From Zizania palustris (taxonomy: Eukaryota > Streptophyta > Magnoliopsida > Poales > Poaceae), in NCBI GenBank assembly GCA_019279435.1, contig JAAALK010000287.1, forward strand, positions 62,003,144 to 62,067,143: a DNA stretch of 64,000 nt. The letters are read 5' to 3'. The position numbers and the translations under genes were made by a program. Shown here in pieces: positions 1 to 11,707 of the stretch (position 1 is its first letter; every line of letters begins with the position of its first letter). The notes below the pieces were generated by a model. The model saw only the letters and a list, made by a program, of their open reading frames with translations, was not told where the DNA came from and searched no databases.

Positions 1-571
1 GGCCCGCAATGGTGTCGATGATCTGCAACTAGGGAGTAATCTGTGCAAGCAAGAGAGGACAGAGAAAGAGATGAGGCCATAGACTTCTTTCTTCCTTGAT
101 CTCAAAGCACACGTAGTACATCTTTAAATAGACTTGGACTGACTTGGACTCCTTAATCGACAATATAACAAGCCTTAATCATGGAAAATCATGAGCCATA
201 CTTGAATATCAATTCAGAAATTATTATATTGGTGTTTTCAACGATGCTCCAAAAGCTACCTACATATATGAACCAGAATGGCTCCGAAATCTCAAGATAA
301 CACTATGACTGTTAATCCTTATCCCAAACAATGCTAATACCAAGGGTTTATTCTAAATAGCACCTGCAGAATGCATCGGGGTTATTGTGGTATGGTGTAG
401 TCCACCTAACTGAATATATTAAGGGGGGTGGTTGAGTACATTTAATCAACAGAAATAAGCATATCAAAGTTAACAAATTCTAAAGTAGTAAAGTACTATC
501 GTGCATCAACCCCATATGAACAATGAACTATATTGAATATTCTACTGCCAATAACATTTTCTTAAGCACAC
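1..571. other. 3' flank of the kinase gene; no exon identified
   Basis: This stretch lies downstream of the last recognised kinase exon. Related plant kinases usually carry a further C-terminal tail, so one or more exons may lie here or beyond the left edge, but I cannot recognise a conserved segment. If the donor at 571/570 were not used, the frame would read through to a TAG about 45 bases further on. The sequence is AT-rich and otherwise featureless to my reading. Confidence 0.4.
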
Positions 572-2360
572 CTTCATCTTGCAAACTCATCGATATGGCT
601 GATGATGCTCCATCAGGTAGATTTTTCTGTAACTCAAGAGGGAGTAATTCATTTACAAGAAACCAGACCTGCCAAGCAAACAAATTCTATCATCAGCCAT
701 ACATAAATATGCTTATGTGGTTCCTACGACTATATGCAACCGTCTATGACTAACCTAGTATCATGGGGATGAATGGCCAATCAATCAAAGATCTTGCCTG
801 TGTGATATCAGGTCTGTCATTTGGAGAGGCTTCCAGCATATCTTTGATCAGCCTTGTGACAGCGGTGCTATACTTGGGTTGCTCTGGAATACGATAATTG
901 CCATTAAGTATCTGCAACTTGGACTCTCCATCAAATGCAGACTTCAAGTAGCATATTCTATACAGAAGGCACCCCAAAGCCTGCCAAAAGTCAAATGAAA
1001 AATGTTATAAACAAATTCACTGTAGTTTGAATGTGATGCAATGCAAGATAAATATGAAAACTTTGAAGCTTCAGGACAGTGTGATCCAGAGGATGAATCT
1101 AGAATATTAAGCAGATGTGCTGCCCATAACAAGAAAAATGGATATAATAGCACTTGTTGTGACACTAATAACTTATGATTCAAACACATGCAACACAAAC
1201 ACCATATATTCTCATAATATGGACTTACCCAGATGTCAACTTTCTCACTAATAACTTCTCTTCTGTAAAGATCCCACATCTGAAAGAAATAAATGAATTA
1301 CATCCATGGGATCACAGGAGCTATACAAGGTATAAAAACTATAAACTATTGTACGGTCCACTGTTAATTTACCTCAGGGGCCCTATATGCTGGGGTTGTA
1401 TGCTTCCTGATGATATCTTCCTCGATCCCCATCTCTTCTGCCTTATCAAAGCATTTATGATTTGTTGAAGTGCTTCCAAAATCACATAATTTCCATGCGC
1501 CATCTAATCCAAGAAGAACATTTTCAGCTTTCAGATCCCTGAAAGAACAGAAGAAGCAGAATGTAAGATATTCGTAAGCAATAATGACTTGATAGCAAAT
1601 ACTTGTTTGTGTATTGCCTGACCTTGAGAAAATAGTCAAGCACACAAGGTATAAGGTATAGGAGTTTCATATGTCACAACAGAACATAAATGTAGTGAAT
1701 ACACAATTAGGTAATGTACTAGCTATTAGTAAACTCAAGTAACCTAATCAAATAGTGAAATATAGAACAGAAAGCCATTGCAGAAACCTACCTCAGATAT
1801 ACATATACTTGATAAAAGCACGTGAAAATCATAAAAAAATCTAACAGGGAAGGAAATAGAAACTTCCTTTGATATTTGTAAAATCTTTTAGCATACCTAT
1901 GTGCAATTGGTGGTGACTGGCCATGCATCGCAAAAACTGCATTGCATACATCTCTGAAAATCAAAAGTGCCTCCTTCTCCTCATAGTAACCACTACCTCT
2001 GCTCTCCAATGCACTAACCAAGGACTTCTCACAGAACTCCATAACAAGTAGTGCCTCCTTTGTGCGGCCCATGTCAAAAACATCGTGGGCAACCAGTGTA
2101 ACCACATTAGGATGCCCTTTGAGGAGGTCCATCACCTGAATCTCCTTTGTGACAAGATCAAGCAATTCTGAGTCATTGCAGATGATGTGCTTCATTGCAT
2201 ATTGCTTTGATGGATGTAATGTGTCGCATGCCAGATATACAGAAGAGAAGCCTCCTTGTGCAATAGCATTGCGTACTGTAATCTTAATGTTTCCAACATC
2301 AATGGTGCGACCTTCCAATCCATTTTGTACTTTCCCCCCGAAGGGATTGAATCTCCACAT
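572..2360 (-). CDS. AAK1/NAK-type serine/threonine protein kinase (multi-exon; 3' end not resolved)
   Basis: This gene encodes a Ser/Thr kinase of the AP2-associated kinase (Ark/Prk, NAK) family, whose members phosphorylate adaptor proteins in clathrin-mediated traffic. Coding exons on the minus strand are 2360-1897, 1538-1373, 1279-1229, 980-798 and 668-572, and all splice phases agree. The start ATG at 2360 gives the family's typical MWRF N-terminus. Visible motifs are a glycine-rich loop GGFSSVY (about residues 36-42), the ATP lysine in YAMK (K57), the catalytic HRD (about 154-156), DFG in LCDFG (about 174), YRAPE, and VDIWALGC. All catalytic residues are present, so the domain looks functional. 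Four introns use GT or GC donors and AG acceptors; the intron 797-669 has a GC donor. About 320 residues are covered. The C-terminal tail is not found, so the model is incomplete at its 3' end. Confidence 0.87.
669..797 (-). other. GC-AG intron of the kinase gene
   Basis: The exon ends ...ATC ACA CAG, followed by GCAAG rather than GT. The next exon begins after GGCAG at 668 and reads VWF. The join is phase 0 and rebuilds the family motif RPDITQVWF. The nearest downstream GT (CTAG/GTTAGT) would add 43 bases and break the frame. The CAG/GCAAG context matches the strong donor consensus typical of GC-AG introns. Confidence 0.75.
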
Positions 2361-3530
2361 TATTGAAATATCCAAGACAGAATAAATAAAAATCCACTGT
2401 TTAACCTTTTCTGTGCACTCCTACGAATATTTCTGTGTAGATCAAAGAACAATAGAATGAAGTTCCATATAAAGCAAGTAAAAGGGATAGCAATATATCA
2501 CATATACTACAAGATCAAAAGATATCCTAGCTGCTCAAACAAGGTGATTCAGTTCCAATACCCAGGTCCTGCGATAATTATTGTTTAGAATTTATACTGG
2601 TCTAAAGATTTAACATGGGAACTGCACATAGCACACCTAACAGTTAAGGAAACTTCTCACAAGGGTAAATTTTAGGAAGTGATAAACTATGTCATGGAAT
2701 GTGCTGCATAACATAATAATGGTATTTAGCTAGGAACGACAAACAACACATAAATTACAAAAAAAGGGGGACCTAAATTCTCTGTAACTAATTGTTTGAT
2801 CCAAGAAAACCAAAACAGGCGAACCTAAACCTACTTACTGAAACACTGAGTTATCCCATACGGTTGATATCCAATGTCGTGTTGTGACTTGTGAGGCACT
2901 AATTCTCGTAGCATTCACAAAATTATATGGTTGCCATACAATGGGGATGTGGCAAAAAGGTCCCGGCAAAAAGACAAATGCGGTTCAACTCTGGGGCAAA
3001 AGAGCAATTCCTCAGAAGGACCCAAAAATGTCGAATCGGTGGTACGGAGCAGCGACATAAACATTTAACAACAACCCACCAAATGCTCCCGTACCACTCC
3101 AAGAGCGTAGATCGCCGTGATCCCACACGCACCTCGGCAGCAAACGGAGACGATCCAACCCTCCCACGTGAAATGCTGATCCGTGCCCGCGATGGAAACC
3201 GAATCTATCCACACGGATGGGCCTTAGCGTCCAGCCGAGCCGCGGCACCTTCAGGCTTCAGCGACACGCGAATCGCGCAAAAAAATGGCTGGCCAGGCTT
3301 CGGGCGGGGAGGGGAGGCGCACCTGCCAGATCGAAGGCTCTTTCCTGGGCTCGCCGCCGGCGCCCACGGCCGCCGGGTTCACCGCACGATCTGCGGCGAG
3401 GAGAAAGGAATCTGCCGGGCGTGCGCCTGGACGCCTGGTGGAGTCGGAGACGAGGCAGAGGTGGAAGGAGCTGAGACCGGTCCTAATTCGGACGCCGGGG
3501 CCCAGCGGGCGGTGGAGGAGGTGTACGGAC
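2361..3530 (-). promoter_or_regulatory. 5' region of the kinase gene: putative leader intron and GC-rich first exon
   Basis: Between the start codon and about 3320 the sequence is AT-rich and without coding signal, consistent with a leader intron. From about 3150 to 3530 it becomes strongly GC-rich, as at many grass gene 5' ends. On the minus strand a candidate donor, GGCAG/GTGCGC, lies at 3323/3322, so an untranslated first exon from roughly 3530 to 3323 is plausible. A short open frame overlaps it, but the conserved MWRF start at 2360 argues that this is leader. No TATA box was identified with confidence. Confidence 0.4.
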
Positions 3531-4287
3531 GGATATTTCATATTATTTTTTATATTTTTTCAGATTTGGATACAGCGAATAACATTAGTAATATAATTTT
3601 TTATTCACAATCATACCATATAAGTAACAAGTAATAGTTAAAATCACATAAATTTGAGCTCTTGGTTACTAATTTAGAAAGTAATCAGAACTTCCGGCGC
3701 TCCGAGAATTTTCTTGGACACAATTCCTTTATATTTATCCTACGATGCGCACTGCCAGCGTAGGGGGTGTTAGCAGCGTGGCACAGCCGCCCGCTGGTAG
3801 GACCGAGGCGGGGCCGCACAAGGGAAGCAACGGTCGGGGCCATCGGCGTCCGGTCATGGTGAGGTGGTGTGGAGTCAGCGTTGGAGTAGGGTGCCCCGTC
3901 GTAGCATGGGCGGGGCAACGGTCAGCGCAGGCCGAGTCTAGCGTCGTCCGGGCATGGTGAGGCGACATGGTGCCGGTCGGGGCGGCGGGTCAGCGGAGGC
4001 GGTGGCCGGGACAACGCGCCAGCGAAGGTATGTCTATGTACTATAGAGGTATGTAGCAGAGAAAACCCTAGATAATTGGGCATGTTGGGCTTTTTGTATT
4101 CCAGATAATCCAAATATTTGTTATCTGGATTATCTGAATTTGTATCTGTATCTGGTGGATAGTAGTGATATCATATCTGGTTCCGTATCCAAAAAATATC
4201 CGAACTCAAATCCGTATCCAAAAAAACTGAATTTGAATTTATCTTTTCGGATTCAGACATAAATTATCTGAATCACTTTCACCCCTA
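3531..4287. mobile_element. Truncated non-autonomous hAT-like element upstream of the kinase gene
   Basis: The right end reads ...TTTCACCCCTA, ending at 4287, so the reverse strand begins TAGGGGTGAAAG, a common end for plant non-autonomous hAT elements. Inside it are repeated GGATA/CCGTATCC-type subterminal motifs (about 4120-4260), and similar motifs occur near 3531-3590. The middle (3690-4010) is GC-rich and may be captured sequence. No matching left terminus or 8-bp target duplication was found, so the left end is probably lost. Confidence 0.45.
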
Positions 4288-4327
4288 GCTGTAGTCGTGG
4301 GGCCATCGAGGTGCGGCTAAAACTCTA

Positions 4328-4665
4328 CTCGCTTCGGTTTCAAAAGGAAGTCATTTAAAATATGATTTCAAATATCAACGAAGGTTTAATTAGTGTGTAC
4401 GTGTACGTGATTGCCCATATTAAATAGAGTGCATGGCAACCAAATTCAACAATCTCTCTCCGTCCCATTAGTTACCACCGTAGGCTAGCGGCCACTCAAC
4501 CTAAGTTTGAATCCCCACCTGCGCACCCTACACATTATTTTTCTGTCTCGCTGAAGTACTATTTTAAGGATAAAAACATCTATAATACACATAAAGATAC
4601 AAAACGACTTTTTTGGAACTTTAGATACAACCCTAAAGTGACTTTCTTTTGGAAATTGGAGGGAG
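4328..4665. mobile_element. Stowaway-like MITE (about 338 bp)
   Basis: The left end begins CTCGCTTCGG after TA (4326-4327). The right end read on the other strand begins CTCCCTCCAA before TA (4666-4667). The inverted ends continue in register through TTTCAAAAGGAAGTCA and TTTCCAAAAGAAAGTCA. TA target sites with CTCCCTCC-type ends mark Tc1/mariner-derived Stowaway elements of grasses. The element encodes nothing and the ends have diverged. Confidence 0.65.
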
Positions 4666-4667
4666 TA

Positions 4668-5736
4668 GTTTGTTTGTTTTTTTGTTTTTTGTGTTTCTTG
4701 TTTTGTATTTTCATACTCGCAAGGTTAAAGCTTTCCTTTTTCGCAAGCAGCTAGGTATGAAATTTGTAGCATATCTACCATACTATCATACTATATAATT
4801 AACGAGTTAATTGAGTGGACACATCACACATCTAGTAAATCTCGTCCATTCGTCTTTCATCATGTGCCATGTAAGAAATCTTAATCGTTCATCTTTATCT
4901 TTAATCAATGAAAAATATTAAATCTTAACTATTTTTTATCTCAGCGAAATTACATGAGATTAGTTGATAGATTGATTTTTTTATCCCCTACCCCACCCTA
5001 ACTCCCTTTGCCTCATCAATCTCTCCTTGCCTTGCTCCGCAAACTCCACGCGCTCCCACTGCTCGACATCCTCCCGCTTCTACGATGCATGGGCAGGCTG
5101 CACTTGATCTTCATCTGTTGCCCCTCGTCAGTCTCCATCCATCACCGGTCTATTGGAATAAAGGAGGCGGCGAGGATGAGGGAGGTGTTCTAGTGTTTGT
5201 TTGCTCGATTTCATCGAGTTTTTTTGGATCGGTTTGATCAAGTGTTTACTTTGTTTGTTTTGATCGATCCCGGGTTGAAAATGGTCTGGAGTTCCTTCAA
5301 GCTCAAGCACCCCCTGGGTTTGCTTCTTCTCTCTCCTCTTACCCTACCAATTTCGTGCGATTAGGTTCTCTAATATATGGTTGGCTCAATGGTGTGGTTG
5401 ATCGATTCAGGTTATTGTAAAGCGATTGCAAATATATCCTATATGGTTGGTTTTATTGTGTGGCGTGGTTTGATTATAGATTTTATGAGTATGTTTTTAA
5501 TCTGAATTGGGATGACAACTTTATTGTTCATACATGTTCGCATCCTATTTAATTGGATTAGTTGGAAGAATGCATAGTGTTGAAGCAACTCTATAATTTT
5601 TGTTCCAAACAAGGGCCCTGTTCATATGTTATTTGATTCATCCTTTTTGATCCATCTAATGGTTTGCTTATCTGCCCATTGCTATAAATATTGATGGTCT
5701 TTCTTTCTGCTACCATATCTAATACGACTGAATTTG
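4668..5736. other. Intergenic stretch without a recognised gene
   Basis: AT-rich sequence with a short C-rich patch at about 4985-5060. Short open frames (for example 5008-5193) have no recognisable domain and no splice support. I see no gene or clear element here. Confidence 0.5.
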
Positions 5737-7054
5737 TGTAGGATTGATGTACCGGCTAGAGGGAGGGTAAATAGGAGGTTTTTAAAACTAATTCAACTTT
5801 AACTAGCACTAGGCAACTTTAATAAATTTTCTTTTCAAGGCCAAAGACTCTATGGTTAAATGAAGTCTAAACTAAGTCTAAAGGTTTACAACCTAGGGTG
5901 ACAAGATTAAATTACCCTATGATGTAAATTGCTCAAATTAAATTACTCAAAGTAAAGAGAACAAGAGACAACCGAATTTTTGTCCCGAGGTTCAGAAATG
6001 TTCTAATTTCCTACATCCTCATTGAGACTAGATTCACTTGACTGCTCTCTTCACCAAGCCACCGGATTTCCCAAGGAGAAATGAGCTTGATGATGAGCAA
6101 GCACTAGAAGTGTCACTCTCGGGCCTTTATCACTACTGGTAGCTCTTCTCCACTCCAAATAGGCGAGCTCCGGCCTTCACAATCTTCCATGTCTTCTCCA
6201 CAACCTTCTTGGAGATATCAATGGGTTCTCCTTCGAGTCCTCTAGAAGGTGGCAACCTCCAAGAGTAACAAGCTGCAATCAAAGCTAAGAGGAGACAATC
6301 AAGTGCTAAGGAATGCAAATGCTCACTATCAAATGCTCTCTTGATCACCCTTTACTTCCCAACCACATTTGTGCTCAATTCTAAGTGCTCAATGGTGGGA
6401 GAGACTCTCTAGTGCTCAAGTATGCTCAAGTGAGTGCCAAAAGTCTAGCAAAGGAGTTGTAGAAATGGTTTATATAGCCTCACAAACTTAAACTAGCCGT
6501 TAGGCAAGGATGGTGAACTCTCTATGCACTGTCGATCTGACCGCCCATCTTAAACTAGTCGGACCGACCCCCTTGGCAACCGCTAGAAAACTAGTATTTT
6601 GCTAACGTAACAGGGTCATCCAGTCTGATCGGCCATGTTGGCCCAGTCAGACCAATAGCAACGTTGTCGGCTCTGGAAATGGGCTGCAAGGAAAATTGGA
6701 TCAACCGGTCAGACCGGCTCCCTTGGCTAGTTGAACCACCCAACAAAGCCCGATCTGACTGGACACCTCACGTCGATTATACCACAGGGCACTGGCCGAT
6801 CTGACCACCATGTGTGGTCAGTCTAACCACTAGCACTAGAAAAAAATAGCAACAACAATTTTTTTTACTCAACCAAAGAGATCAAAAGTACTATATACAA
6901 TACAATTTGGCACTTAAAAATCAATTTATAGCCAAGATGCAACCTCCCTTGACAGTACGTTAAAGTTTAAAATTAAACCTAATCTAATTGATCGCTTCAA
7001 ATACCTCGATCAATTTCCTAGCTACCTCAACCTTTTTGTCGTCACTTTTCAACA
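5737..7054 (-). mobile_element. Copia-type LTR, probably a solo LTR (minus orientation)
   Basis: The sequence opens TGTAGGATTGATG and continues with CTAGAGGGAGGGTAAATAGG (5756-5775), the same block found at the equivalent end of the other copia LTRs here (8002, 58320). It ends in ...TTTTCAACA at 7054. The interior has many CTGGTCAGACCGG-like motifs typical of grass copia LTRs. No coding region, PBS or PPT is attached, so it looks like a solo LTR. ATTTG occurs at 5732-5736 and 7059-7063; as a target duplication this would place the end 4 bases later, so the right boundary is uncertain. Confidence 0.55.
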
Positions 7055-8001
7055 TGTCATTTGACCGGGGTTTGAAGGAATTATGCCCGAGAAAATTCCC
7101 GGAGGATCAGAAGTTCCAATTTGGAATCGGAAGTTCTGATTATTTTCTGAATTAGAAACCGAGAGATCAAATCAAAAGTTCTGATATGGTATTGAAAGTT
7201 CTGATAATTTATGGTTTGAGAAACCAAGATCTCAAATCAGAAGTTCCGATTATTTCTGATTCAGAGACAAAGAGTTCAAACTAGAAGTTCCGATTTGGAA
7301 TCGGTTGATTTGAAGTTTCGATAAGGGTATTGGAAGTTCCGATGTGTTATGGTATGTAGATCAAAAGGACAGATCGGAATTTACGATAGGTGTATCGGAA
7401 GTTACGATAGGTGTATTGGAAGTTCCGATTAGGACATAACAGATTGGATCTATTAGGGATTTAATTTTTGTTAAAGGCCCACACCTTGGCATTATAAATA
7501 GGGAGGAGGATGTTGTGGAGATGAGTTTTCAGAAGCCCCAATTGTTCTACCCTAGCCTCCACACTGACGTGGGACCAATCCTTCCCTATACATGTGGACT
7601 CCACGGAGGTGTTGCTCGAATAGTGACGCTCATCGTCTTCTTCACGTGAACACCGCTGGTCTTTGCTGATTGGATCGCCGGGGAAAGGGCAAAGCGAGAC
7701 GAGGATAAGTGAGTATGCGCTTCCCTAACATCTTCTTTCACTGCACTAGCACGTCTCGCGTTAAAAGGTAACTATTCATGATCCCTTACACGCATGGTTC
7801 TAGGGGTTGGGGCAAAATTTTTAAAATTGCCAGCTAGCGTAGCTTCCCCATTTCCCAACAGTGATATCAGAGCCTACGTGCATAGTGTTCAATCTGGATC
7901 GATCACATATGGAGATACATGGTGAAAATAGATTAGATCTATTTTTTGTTCATTGGATTTCGGAAGTTCCGATACTGATCGGAAGTTTCGATGTTGGATC
8001 G
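7055..8001 (+). mobile_element. Second copia-type LTR with PBS and a stub of internal sequence (plus orientation)
   Basis: An LTR-like segment with repeated GAAGTTCCGAT motifs ends ...TTTCCCAACA at 7860 and is followed at once by GTGATATCAGAGCC, a variant initiator-tRNA-Met primer-binding site. About 125 bases of leader or internal DNA follow before the segment is cut off by compound element A at 8002. The 5' end, TGTCATTTGACC at 7055, is my best guess. Confidence 0.5.
7861..7874 (+). other. Primer-binding site of the LTR element ending at 7860
   Basis: TGATATCAGAGCC matches the plant initiator-Met tRNA 3' end complement (TGGTATCAGAGC) with one substitution. It lies directly after an LTR end CCAACA. 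Confidence 0.65.
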
Positions 8002-8990
8002 TGTTGGACCGAAAACGGCGACCAGAGGGGGGGTGAATGGGAGCTTTTAAAATTTCAGACTAAAAAATAGCCTTCTGTTTTAATTCTATCTTCTGCAGAA
8101 CAGACTTCGAACACACCCTTCGAAGTTCCGGTTCGGAGGTATTTCACAGCTCCGAAACCAGGCTTCGCAAGGAGCAAAAGTTCGAAGTCAAGAAGACTTT
8201 GCTCCACTCAACTCAAAAAATTCAGCTCTGCTAAGTCAGTGCAGGCTCCGCACACTAGTTGCCTTCGAGCAGACTTCGCACTTTACCCTTCGCAAAAGCA
8301 GACTTCCCTCTGAGGACTTCGACCAAACACTCAGCGCTAGCAGCTGGTACTAGGCTTCGTACTTTGAAGGTCTAAATACACACAGAACACACTTCGCCGA
8401 AGACTTCGACAAGGGAAGTAAACGGGCTTCGATTCATCCCAGGGACAGTGCTTCGCTAGTAATCAGAGAGGTTTTGTCTCATCAGAACAGGGGGCTACAG
8501 TTGGTAGTCTACTTTATTTGGAGGCTTCTTTTGTCAGCTTCGCAGAGGAGACAACACCAGCTTTTGCAGAGCAGACACGGTCAACCTTTGTAGTTTTGGA
8601 GTCTTCTGAAGCCCTCCTTCACACGCGAGGGGTGCGGTAGCTTCGGTGAGAAGCCTTGAGCCTTACGGCCTTCGCTTCACTGAAGTCAGCCTTCAATACA
8701 ATGACGGTTTTGAGCCGAAGCCGTCAAAGCCCTTGACCCTTCGCGCCATCACCTCCGAAGTGGACCACCACGGCTTCGCAGCTACTCCCAGCTCAAACTC
8801 CGTCAGCCCGTGTACCAAAGCCATGCATGGCCGAAGTACCTCAAGTCAGCCACACTCCGAAGCCCCACATTTGGAGTACCACCTTTCGAAGTCCCTCCCT
8901 CGTCCAAGGCCTTCGTATGAAGCATTCAATGAGCACTTCATCGCAGTGTCTCTCCCCGAGCACACACCTTGACGAATCTCACCCGGACTA
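8002..8990 (-). repeat. Truncated LTR of element A (left)
   Basis: It matches the start of the full LTR at 9689 (TGTTGGACCG...), but about 350 bp present in the full LTR are missing near 8466, where AGAGG is joined to TTTTGTCTC. It stops near 8987-8990, where LTR sequence passes straight into gag sequence through the shared bases ACTA. Long reading frames here belong to the LTR and are not genes. Confidence 0.8.
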
Positions 8991-9624
8991 GTGCCAATGG
9001 TTGTGGCAAAGAGTTCCTATGCACTGCAAGAGATGCCTTGGCAATCTCTGTGGACTTCAGCTTGCTGAAGAGCTCATCACAGGTCAATGTGTCATAACCT
9101 GTGTACTCCTCAATGCTGGATATCTTCACTTCCCATATGCTACGATCAAGAGCATAGAGAAGCTTGATAGCCCTATCATGATCATTGTAAGCAAGCGTCC
9201 CGTTGGACCACAAGTTACTCACTATTGCGTCAAAGCAAGAAAACATGGCATCTATAGATTCACCAGGCGCCTGCACAAACAGCTGATACTATTGATTGTA
9301 CGTGCTTTGGCGCTTAGCCTTAATTTGTGTAGAGCCCTCATGAAAGATAGTGAGTGTAGTCCAAATCTCCCTAGCTGTCCTAAGGTGCTGAACCCTATCA
9401 AACTCACTCCGACTCAAACCAATGAACAATATATTTCTAGCCTTGGAGTTGGCATTATACTGATCCTTCTCTGTTTGAGAGGAGCAAGTTTCAGGGATGG
9501 AGTATTGTGAGTCCACAATCTCCCAAATTGCATTTCCTTGTCTTAGCAAGTAAGCCTCCTTGCGCACCTTCCAGTATGCAAAGTCTGTCCCATCGAACAG
9601 AGGTATTTTACTAACTCTGTCCAT
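8991..9624 (-). pseudogene. N-terminal gag fragment of element A (left copy)
   Basis: Minus-strand frame starting at ATG 9624 (MDRVSKIPLF...), the same N-terminus as the gag at 22161. It keeps roughly the first 210 residues and ends at the junction with the truncated LTR. An in-frame TAG at 9289-9291 replaces a glutamine codon: element B has CAA CAG at the same place. The same TAG occurs at 21826-21828, so the two gag copies in element A share a common mutated ancestor. Confidence 0.82.
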
Positions 9625-9674
9625 GTCGCCAACAAATCACAAAAACGGTTAAGGTCAACTAGTGATATTAACCT

Positions 9675-9686
9675 TCTATGATACCA
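9675..9686 (-). other. Primer-binding site (altered), left copy of element A
   Basis: Minus strand TGGTATCATAG, two bases inside the LTR end at 9689. Element B has the standard TGGTATCAGAGC at the same place. The G-to-T change is also present at 22212-22223. Confidence 0.75.
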
Positions 9687-10473
9687 ATTGTTGGACCGAA
9701 AACGGCGACCAGAGGGGGGGGTGAATGGGAGCTTTTAAAATTTCAGACTAAAAATAGTCTTTTGTTTTAATTCTGTCTTCCGCGGAACAGGCTTCGAACA
9801 CACCCTTCGAAGTTCTGGTTCGGAGGTATTTCACAGCTCCGAAATCAGGCTTCGCCAGGAGCAAAAGTTCAAAGTCAAGAAGACTTCGCTCCACCCACAA
9901 CACCAAAAACTCAACTCTGCTAAGTCAGTGCAGGCTCCGCACACTGGGTGCCTTTGAGCAGGCTTCACCCTTTACCCTTCGCAAGAGTAGACTTCTCTCT
10001 GAGGACTTCGACCAAATACTCAGCGATAGCAACTGGTGCCAGGCTTCGTACTTCGAAGGTCTAAACGCACACTGAACACACTTCGCCGAGGACTTCGACA
10101 AGGGAAGAAAACGGGCTTCGAGTTAAGCCAAAAACAGTGCTTCGTTAGTAATCACAGAGGTCTAGCCTCCAATTTACACAGAGCAAACACACACTGAGAA
10201 TCACACTTCACCCAGACAGACCACTCACACACCTCTCCAGAAGAGATTCAAAACACAAACTCACCCAGGAAGAAGATGGTGTACAGACGAATGAAAGCAT
10301 GCAGTGCAACACAGAATACATGTTCAAGCACAAATGAAAACAGAATCAAAGTTTCATTACTTGAACAGGGAACACAAAAATGAACTCACAGATCTGAATA
10401 CAAAGTGTGGCGGCTAGCACAGGAGCTCAAAAATGGCTGCTCAAGGTGTTACTGTTGCCTAGCTAGCCTCCAC

Positions 10474-10481
10474 TATTTATA
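10474..10481 (-). promoter_or_regulatory. LTR TATA box (element A, middle LTR)
   Basis: TATAAATA on the minus strand in the context GCCTATAAATAGTGG. The equivalent box occurs in the right LTR (23012-23019) and in both full LTRs of element B. Confidence 0.6.
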
Positions 10482-11501
10482 GGCACTATTCAGCCCTGTG
10501 AATAGACTACTTTACCCCTAGGGTTTACAATGGTTTTGTCTCATTAAAACAAGGGGGTACAGCTGGTAGTCTACTTTATTTGGAGGCTTCTTTTGTCAGC
10601 TTCGCAGAGGAGACAACATCAGCTTTTGCAGAGCAGACACGGTCAGCCTTTGCAGTCTTGGATTCTTCTGAAGCCTCCCTTCACACGTGAGGGGTATGGT
10701 AGCTTCGGTGAGAAGCCTTGAGCCTGACGGCCTTTGCTTTACCGAAGTCAACCTTCGATACAGTGACAGTTTTGAGCTGAAGCCGTCAAAGCCCTTGACC
10801 CTTCGCGCCATCACCTCCGGAGTGGACCACCACGGCTTCGCATCTACTCCCAGCTCGAACTCCGTCAGCCCGTGTACCGAAGCCATGCATGGCCGAAGTA
10901 CCTCAAGTCAGCCACACTCCGAAGCCCCACCTTCGGAGTACCACCCTTCGAAGTCCCTCCCTCGTCCAAGGCCTTCGTATGAAGCATTCCATGAGCACTT
11001 CATCGCAGTGTCTCTCCCCAAGCACACACCTTGACGAATCTCACCCGGACCATGCCTTCGACGCGCCTCAACTTCTGAGACCTTCGTCAGGTATACCTTC
11101 GAGTGCCTCCCTCCGGAGCACACTTCGAATGCCTTGCCTCATTGCTGAGGACTTGGTCCACCATACTCTGAAGTCACTCCATTTGGAGTACCCTTCGAAG
11201 TGCCTCGCCTCCGAGGACTTTATCTTGGGGTACCTTCAGCTGGAGCCACACTCTGCACTCTCTGCCTTCGCCCGGCGCACCTTGACCCGAGGACCGACCT
11301 CGCCGCCACGCAGCCTTCGTGATGGAGCTCCCTGCTCGCCTGGCATCAAGCCTCCCACTTGACTCAGGTTCACTTGCTGCGAACCGTCCGTCGCCTCCGA
11401 AGTCACCTGCGCACACCAGACAGACAGACAAGTGTATCTAGTACCCCATAGACCTCTCCTGGTAAACAACCTCTGATACACACTTCGGTGTAACGCCCAA
11501 A

Positions 11502-11635
11502 GTACCGAACCGTTCGGTACAACCTAGTCATCGTGTACTGTCGGACCCATCCGACAGTCACACTCCGCTGCAACAGCCGCAGCAAACAGACCCACCGAAC
11601 CCTTCGGTGAAACAACCTCCGAACCCCTTCGGAGG
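11502..11635 (-). repeat. Row of perfect stem-loops in the U3 of element A's LTR
   Basis: Four short perfect inverted repeats in 134 bp: GTACCGAA/TTCGGTAC (11502-11520), TGTCGGA/TCCGACA (11539-11556), CACCGAA/TTCGGTG (11593-11609) and CCTCCGAA/TTCGGAGG (11616-11635), with loops of 3-4 bases. The same set is in element B. Confidence 0.8.
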
Positions 11636-11707
11636 GACCCCTTCGAATCAGAGGATAAATCTGTCAATCACTGATCACATACTTTGAAACCAACCCTTGG
11701 TTTCTCA

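Larger units (their letters stand above)
9689..11707 (-). repeat. Middle full-length LTR of element A
   Basis: Begins TGTTGG and ends TCTCA on the plus strand (TG...CA on both strands, about 2.02 kb). It is flanked by a PBS on the left and a polypurine tract on the right, so it acts as 3' LTR of the right-hand internal domain and 5' LTR of the left-hand gag stub. It is dense in TTCGAAG/CTTCGG motifs. A minus-strand TATA box lies at 10474-10481. Confidence 0.88.

Noticed and set aside
3251..3634. Overlapping open frames in the GC-rich kinase 5' region
   Set aside because: GC-rich DNA gives open frames on both strands. The conserved kinase N-terminus starts at 2360.
4485..4540. tRNA-like A- and B-box motifs (GGCTAGCGGCC, AAGTTTGAATCC) suggesting a SINE
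   Set aside because: The match is weak, no poly-A or T tail or target duplication is present, and it lies inside the Stowaway-like MITE.
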